The notes under the pieces were generated by a model. That model was not told where the DNA came from and did not search any database. It saw only the letters and a list, made by a program, of their open reading frames with translations. Below are positions 62,033-64,000 of a stretch of DNA of 64,000 nucleotides, one piece after another. Source of the stretch: M55B118 sp041694275 (lineage in GTDB: Bacteria; Bacillota_I; Bacilli_A; Izemoplasmatales; Izemoplasmataceae); the NCBI GenBank assembly GCA_041694275.1, contig JASMTQ010000042.1, positions 1 through 64,000 of the forward strand, read 5' to 3'. Within the stretch, counting starts at the first letter, position 1. The number at the start of each line of letters is the position of its first letter. The position numbers were made by a program, and so were the translations under genes.

Positions 62033-62716
62033 CTAGAGGGTTTCGTTCAAAGGGTTGATACGCTGCATGATATAGATAAACGGCGTATCGAGAAGCGCCA
62101 CAATGACCTTGATAATGTAGGTTGTAATAAAAATTGAAAACAGTGTGTTTGCATCGTACACACCAACGAATGCGATTGGGACGAATATCGCTGAATCCAC
62201 AAGTTGTGAAATCAAAGTAGACCCTATGTTTCTGATGTAGAGCGTATTCGGTGAACTGAAACGTTTCCTGATGCGTTGAAACACGTGAACATCAAGAAGC
62301 TGACTCACAATGTAGGCTGTGATGCTTCCAAGAATGATCTGTGGAATCAGTTCGAAGATGGTTCTCAGGGCCGGATCGGCGATGTCAGCCTCGCTTGGAG
62401 TGAACATCAACGCGCCCTGCATGATAATGACCATGCCGACCATGGCGAAGAAACCGAGGTAGACGGACTGTTTGGCGTCTTTGAGCCCGTAACGCTCGTT
62501 GATGGCATCGGTCGCCAAAAAAAGTGTTCCATACATGATGTTTCCAAGGGTCGCGGTCATTCCAAATAGTTCGATCGTTTTAGTAACCTGGATGTTCGCG
62601 ATGACTGTGCCTACGGCAATCCAGGCGAAGAGGCCTGCCTTGCCAAAAAGCTTGTAGACGGCCAGTATGATGACAAAATTGACCACTGCAAAAAGAATCC
62701 ATAATACTTCGTTCAT
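62033..62716 (-). CDS. Queuosine-precursor transporter (YhhQ/VUT family)
   Basis: 227-residue membrane protein with about six to seven helices. TLGNIMYGTLFLATDAINERYG is the family signature (residues ~55-76); later SQLVDSAIFVPIAF is also typical. YhhQ imports preQ0/preQ1 for queuosine in tRNA. The reading frame is open 29 codons further, but TAGGAGGAA immediately precedes ATG 62716 and a riboswitch occupies the upstream part. No queuosine synthesis genes lie nearby. Confidence 0.92.
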   Translation of the reverse strand: MNEVLWILFAVVNFVIILAVYKLFGKAGLFAWIAVGTVIANIQVTKTIELFGMTATLGNIMYGTLFLATDAINERYGLKDAKQSVYLGFFAMVGMVIIMQGALMFTPSEADIADPALRTIFELIPQIILGSITAYIVSQLLDVHVFQRIRKRFSSPNTLYIRNIGSTLISQLVDSAIFVPIAFVGVYDANTLFSIFITTYIIKVIVALLDTPFIYIMQRINPLNETL

Positions 62717-62727
62717 TTTATTCCTCC

Positions 62728-62762
62728 TAGTTTTGATATCGCAGGATGGTTTCGAACTGCGG
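62728..62762 (-). ncRNA. preQ1-I riboswitch
   Basis: On the minus strand CGCAG, a 12-base loop TTCGAAACCATC and CTGCG form stem P1, followed by ATATCAAAACTA and then the ribosome-binding GGAGG. Stem, loop and A-rich tail lengths agree with preQ1 class I aptamers. It stands between promoter and start codon of a queuosine-precursor transporter. The tail touches the ribosome-binding site, so translational control is likely. Confidence 0.85.
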
Positions 62763-62774
62763 ATAACGTAGGTA

Positions 62775-62803
62775 ATTATAATGTCAAGAAAGGATGCTGT
62801 CAA
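62775..62803 (-). promoter_or_regulatory. Consensus promoter of the queuosine-precursor transporter
   Basis: On the minus strand a perfect TTGACA (62803-62798), a 17-base spacer and a perfect TATAAT (62780-62775). RNA would start near 62768, just before the riboswitch. Confidence 0.9.
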
Positions 62804-62833
62804 GGTTTCAGATAAAGAAAAGGAAGATTAAGG

Positions 62834-62862
62834 TTGAAACATGACAAAACATGACATATAAT
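62834..62862 (+). promoter_or_regulatory. Promoter of the helix-turn-helix gene, with direct repeats in the spacer
   Basis: TTGAAA (62834-62839), 17-base spacer, perfect TATAAT (62857-62862). The spacer holds two copies of ACATGACA (62839-62846 and 62849-62856), ten bases apart. Expected transcription start near 62869. Confidence 0.85.
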
Positions 62863-62872
62863 AAAATTGGAG

Positions 62873-63343
62873 GTGGTTGAAATAGAGACATTCCAATATA
62901 CGTTGAGTGACGTCATTGCCATGACAAGACTGAGTGAGAGAACCATGCGCAGGCACATCAGGGATGGGCTTTTGAAAGGCAAGAAGATTGGTGGGGTCTG
63001 GCGTTTCTCAGAGGAAAATCTGAAAGCCTATTTCAACAAGGGAGAGATGATTGATACCATCAAGGACGAAGCCGGTAAGGCTGTCAAACGGTTTTTGAAA
63101 AAAGACTATGGAACCTCAAATGATCACAGAATCTGCATGATAGTCGATCAAAACGTGGTTTCAAAAGAGATGGAAACCGCCATGAAAAAGGCGGTAATGG
63201 AACTCTCTGGAGAGCATGAGGATTTGACGATGAAATATTCAAAATCAGAGGATACCATGCGTTTTACGCTCATAGGGTCTTATGCCTATATTGAGGCGTG
63301 TGTAAATGCCCTTAGTACGATCAACAGGAAGTATACCGATTGA
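62873..63343 (+). CDS. Small MerR/excisionase-type helix-turn-helix protein
   Basis: About 153-156 residues. The N-terminal ~55 residues fit a winged helix of the MerR/excisionase type: YTLSDVIAMTRLSERTMRRH and GGVWRFSEENLKAYF. The remaining ~100 residues (with HRICMIVDQNVVSKEMETAM and FTLIGSYAYIEACVNAL) look like an alpha/beta domain I do not recognise. The start is unclear: GTG 62873 lies in GGAGGTGG, TTG 62867 lies before the predicted RNA start, and that GGAGGTGG is spaced for ATA 62882. Probably a regulator. Confidence 0.8.
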   Translation: MVEIETFQYTLSDVIAMTRLSERTMRRHIRDGLLKGKKIGGVWRFSEENLKAYFNKGEMIDTIKDEAGKAVKRFLKKDYGTSNDHRICMIVDQNVVSKEMETAMKKAVMELSGEHEDLTMKYSKSEDTMRFTLIGSYAYIEACVNALSTINRKYTD

Positions 63344-63389
63344 AAGTCGGTATATTTTTTGCTCAAAATCGATTGAACAATTGATTTTT
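63332..63389 (+). terminator. Tandem terminators after the helix-turn-helix gene
   Basis: First hairpin TATACCGA/TCGGTATA with seven-base loop and TTTTTT (63332-63360); the gene's own TGA is in the loop. Second hairpin AAAATCGATTG/CAATTGATTTT with T-run (63365-63389), one G-T pair. Confidence 0.82.
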
Positions 63390-63427
63390 CTTGCAGTTTT
63401 ATCATAGTGCGAATGGAATTTGAATCA

Positions 63428-63456
63428 TTTATTATGGAGCGTTTGTGTGGTATAAT
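63428..63456 (+). promoter_or_regulatory. Extended -10 promoter of the gdpP-like gene
   Basis: TGGTATAAT (63448-63456) with weak TTTATT 17 bases upstream. RNA would start ~30 bases before GTG 63492. Confidence 0.7.
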
Positions 63457-63491
63457 AATCACACAGTTCATGCATACGAGGGGGTGTTCCT

Positions 63492-64000
63492 GTGAAAAAA
63501 CAATTCGTCATCATTACACATTTGTTCATACTGCTTGGTTTTTTGATTGCGAGCGCCTTGTGGAATGAATTCTTTACGGCGCACATATTCGGTCTCGCTC
63601 TGAGTCTTATAGGAATCAGTGCACTTTTTTTATTGCTTTTTCAAAAGAAAACAAGAGACCAGTTCATGACCCTGAACAAGGAAATCAAACGTAAAAATGC
63701 AATTATCACTCAAAAAGATACCCTTGAATCAAAAACGCTTTCCGATACGTCCACAGGCATCATTCTTATGGACAATGCCTATAACATTCATTATGCGAAT
63801 CAATCCGCGAAAAAAATATTTCAAAACAGGATGGAGAACAAGACTCTGGACATCATCCATCAACCCATGAAGAAAGCAATAGTTGAAGGAACACTCAATA
63901 CACCAACGGTATTCAAAATATATGAAGACCATTTTGAGGTTCACTATATTTCGAGTATTCCAGCACTTTTTTTATACAAGGTGAGTGAAAGAGAACGGCT
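63492..64000 (+). CDS. gdpP: GdpP-like c-di-AMP phosphodiesterase, N-terminal part (3' end outside window)
   Basis: 169 codons are visible. Two membrane helices (about 6-27 and 32-51), a short basic linker, and a PAS-like domain (TGIILMDNAYNIHYANQSAK, ending YISSIPALFLYKVSERERL). GdpP (YybT) has this layout before its GGDEF-like and DHH-DHHA1 domains, and lies near rpsR, ssb and rplI in Bacillota. The catalytic part is beyond the window, so a PAS sensor kinase is not excluded. GTG start with GGGGGTG upstream. Confidence 0.72.
   Translation, partial: MKKQFVIITHLFILLGFLIASALWNEFFTAHIFGLALSLIGISALFLLLFQKKTRDQFMTLNKEIKRKNAIITQKDTLESKTLSDTSTGIILMDNAYNIHYANQSAKKIFQNRMENKTLDIIHQPMKKAIVEGTLNTPTVFKIYEDHFEVHYISSIPALFLYKVSERER

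Overview
The window is a nearly continuous stretch of chromosomal housekeeping DNA. I see no phage, insertion sequence, CRISPR array, tRNA or rRNA gene. Many genes end in TGA and conserved tryptophans are TGG, so the code is the standard one. Gene families, strong AGGAGG ribosome-binding sites, TTGACA/TATAAT promoters, a single-gene tuf, zinc-type S14/L33/L36, an EcfA1-EcfA2-EcfT-TruA block, RicT, mini-RNase III, a SigH-position sigma factor and a GdpP-like gene all point to Bacillota or the Bacillota/Mycoplasmatota border (Erysipelotrichia-, Acholeplasma- or Izemoplasma-like, but with the standard code). The exact taxon is inference. Layout: 1-3930 is an amino-acid cluster: the end of an ornithine/alanine-racemase-family gene, alanine racemase, arginine deiminase and ornithine carbamoyltransferase. 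4020-5409 holds a CmpB-family membrane protein and an HD-domain protein. 5559-20042 is the S10-spc-alpha ribosomal superoperon with secY, adk, map, infA and rpoA, read from one strong promoter and closed by a terminator after rplQ. 20076-23739 is the energy-coupling-factor transporter core and a pseudouridine synthase with an extra N-terminal domain. 23764-26525 holds nagA and, on the minus strand, a metal-type ABC transporter pair. 26617-32653 is tmk-holB-ricT-trmN6-rsmI-metG, the replication/tRNA-modification block known from near the Bacillus origin. 32681-38684 holds rplM-rpsI, gltX, a cold-shock gene, cysS, mrnC, rlmB and a sigH-like gene. 38688-50614 is rpmG-secE-nusG, the L11-L1-L10-L12 genes, a methyltransferase and rpoB-rpoC. 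50636-55101 is the str operon (rpsL-rpsG-fusA) and tuf. 55187-60832 holds tatD, a lipoprotein HtrA protease, ychF, an unknown four-helix membrane protein, cinA and an alpha/beta hydrolase. 60845-62028 is rpsF-ssb-rpsR. The end holds a preQ1-riboswitch-controlled queuosine-precursor transporter (minus), a small helix-turn-helix regulator and the start of a gdpP-like gene. How it works together: most genes serve protein synthesis and its supply (ribosomal proteins, RNA polymerase, elongation factors, Sec translocase, aminoacyl-tRNA synthetases, RNA modification). Expression is set by a few strong promoters followed by structured ribosomal leaders (S10, L13, L11/L1, L10, S12, S6). No dramatic new system is visible. 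The points most worth a second look are the NTF2-like/TruA fusion, an EcfT with an apparent two-helix insertion, a three-helix SecE, a charged insertion in RpoC, a serine at the RpoB Asp516 position, paired leader motifs before rplK and rplA, a terminator that overlaps the rplK promoter, and a regulator gene whose predicted mRNA starts at its own ribosome-binding site.
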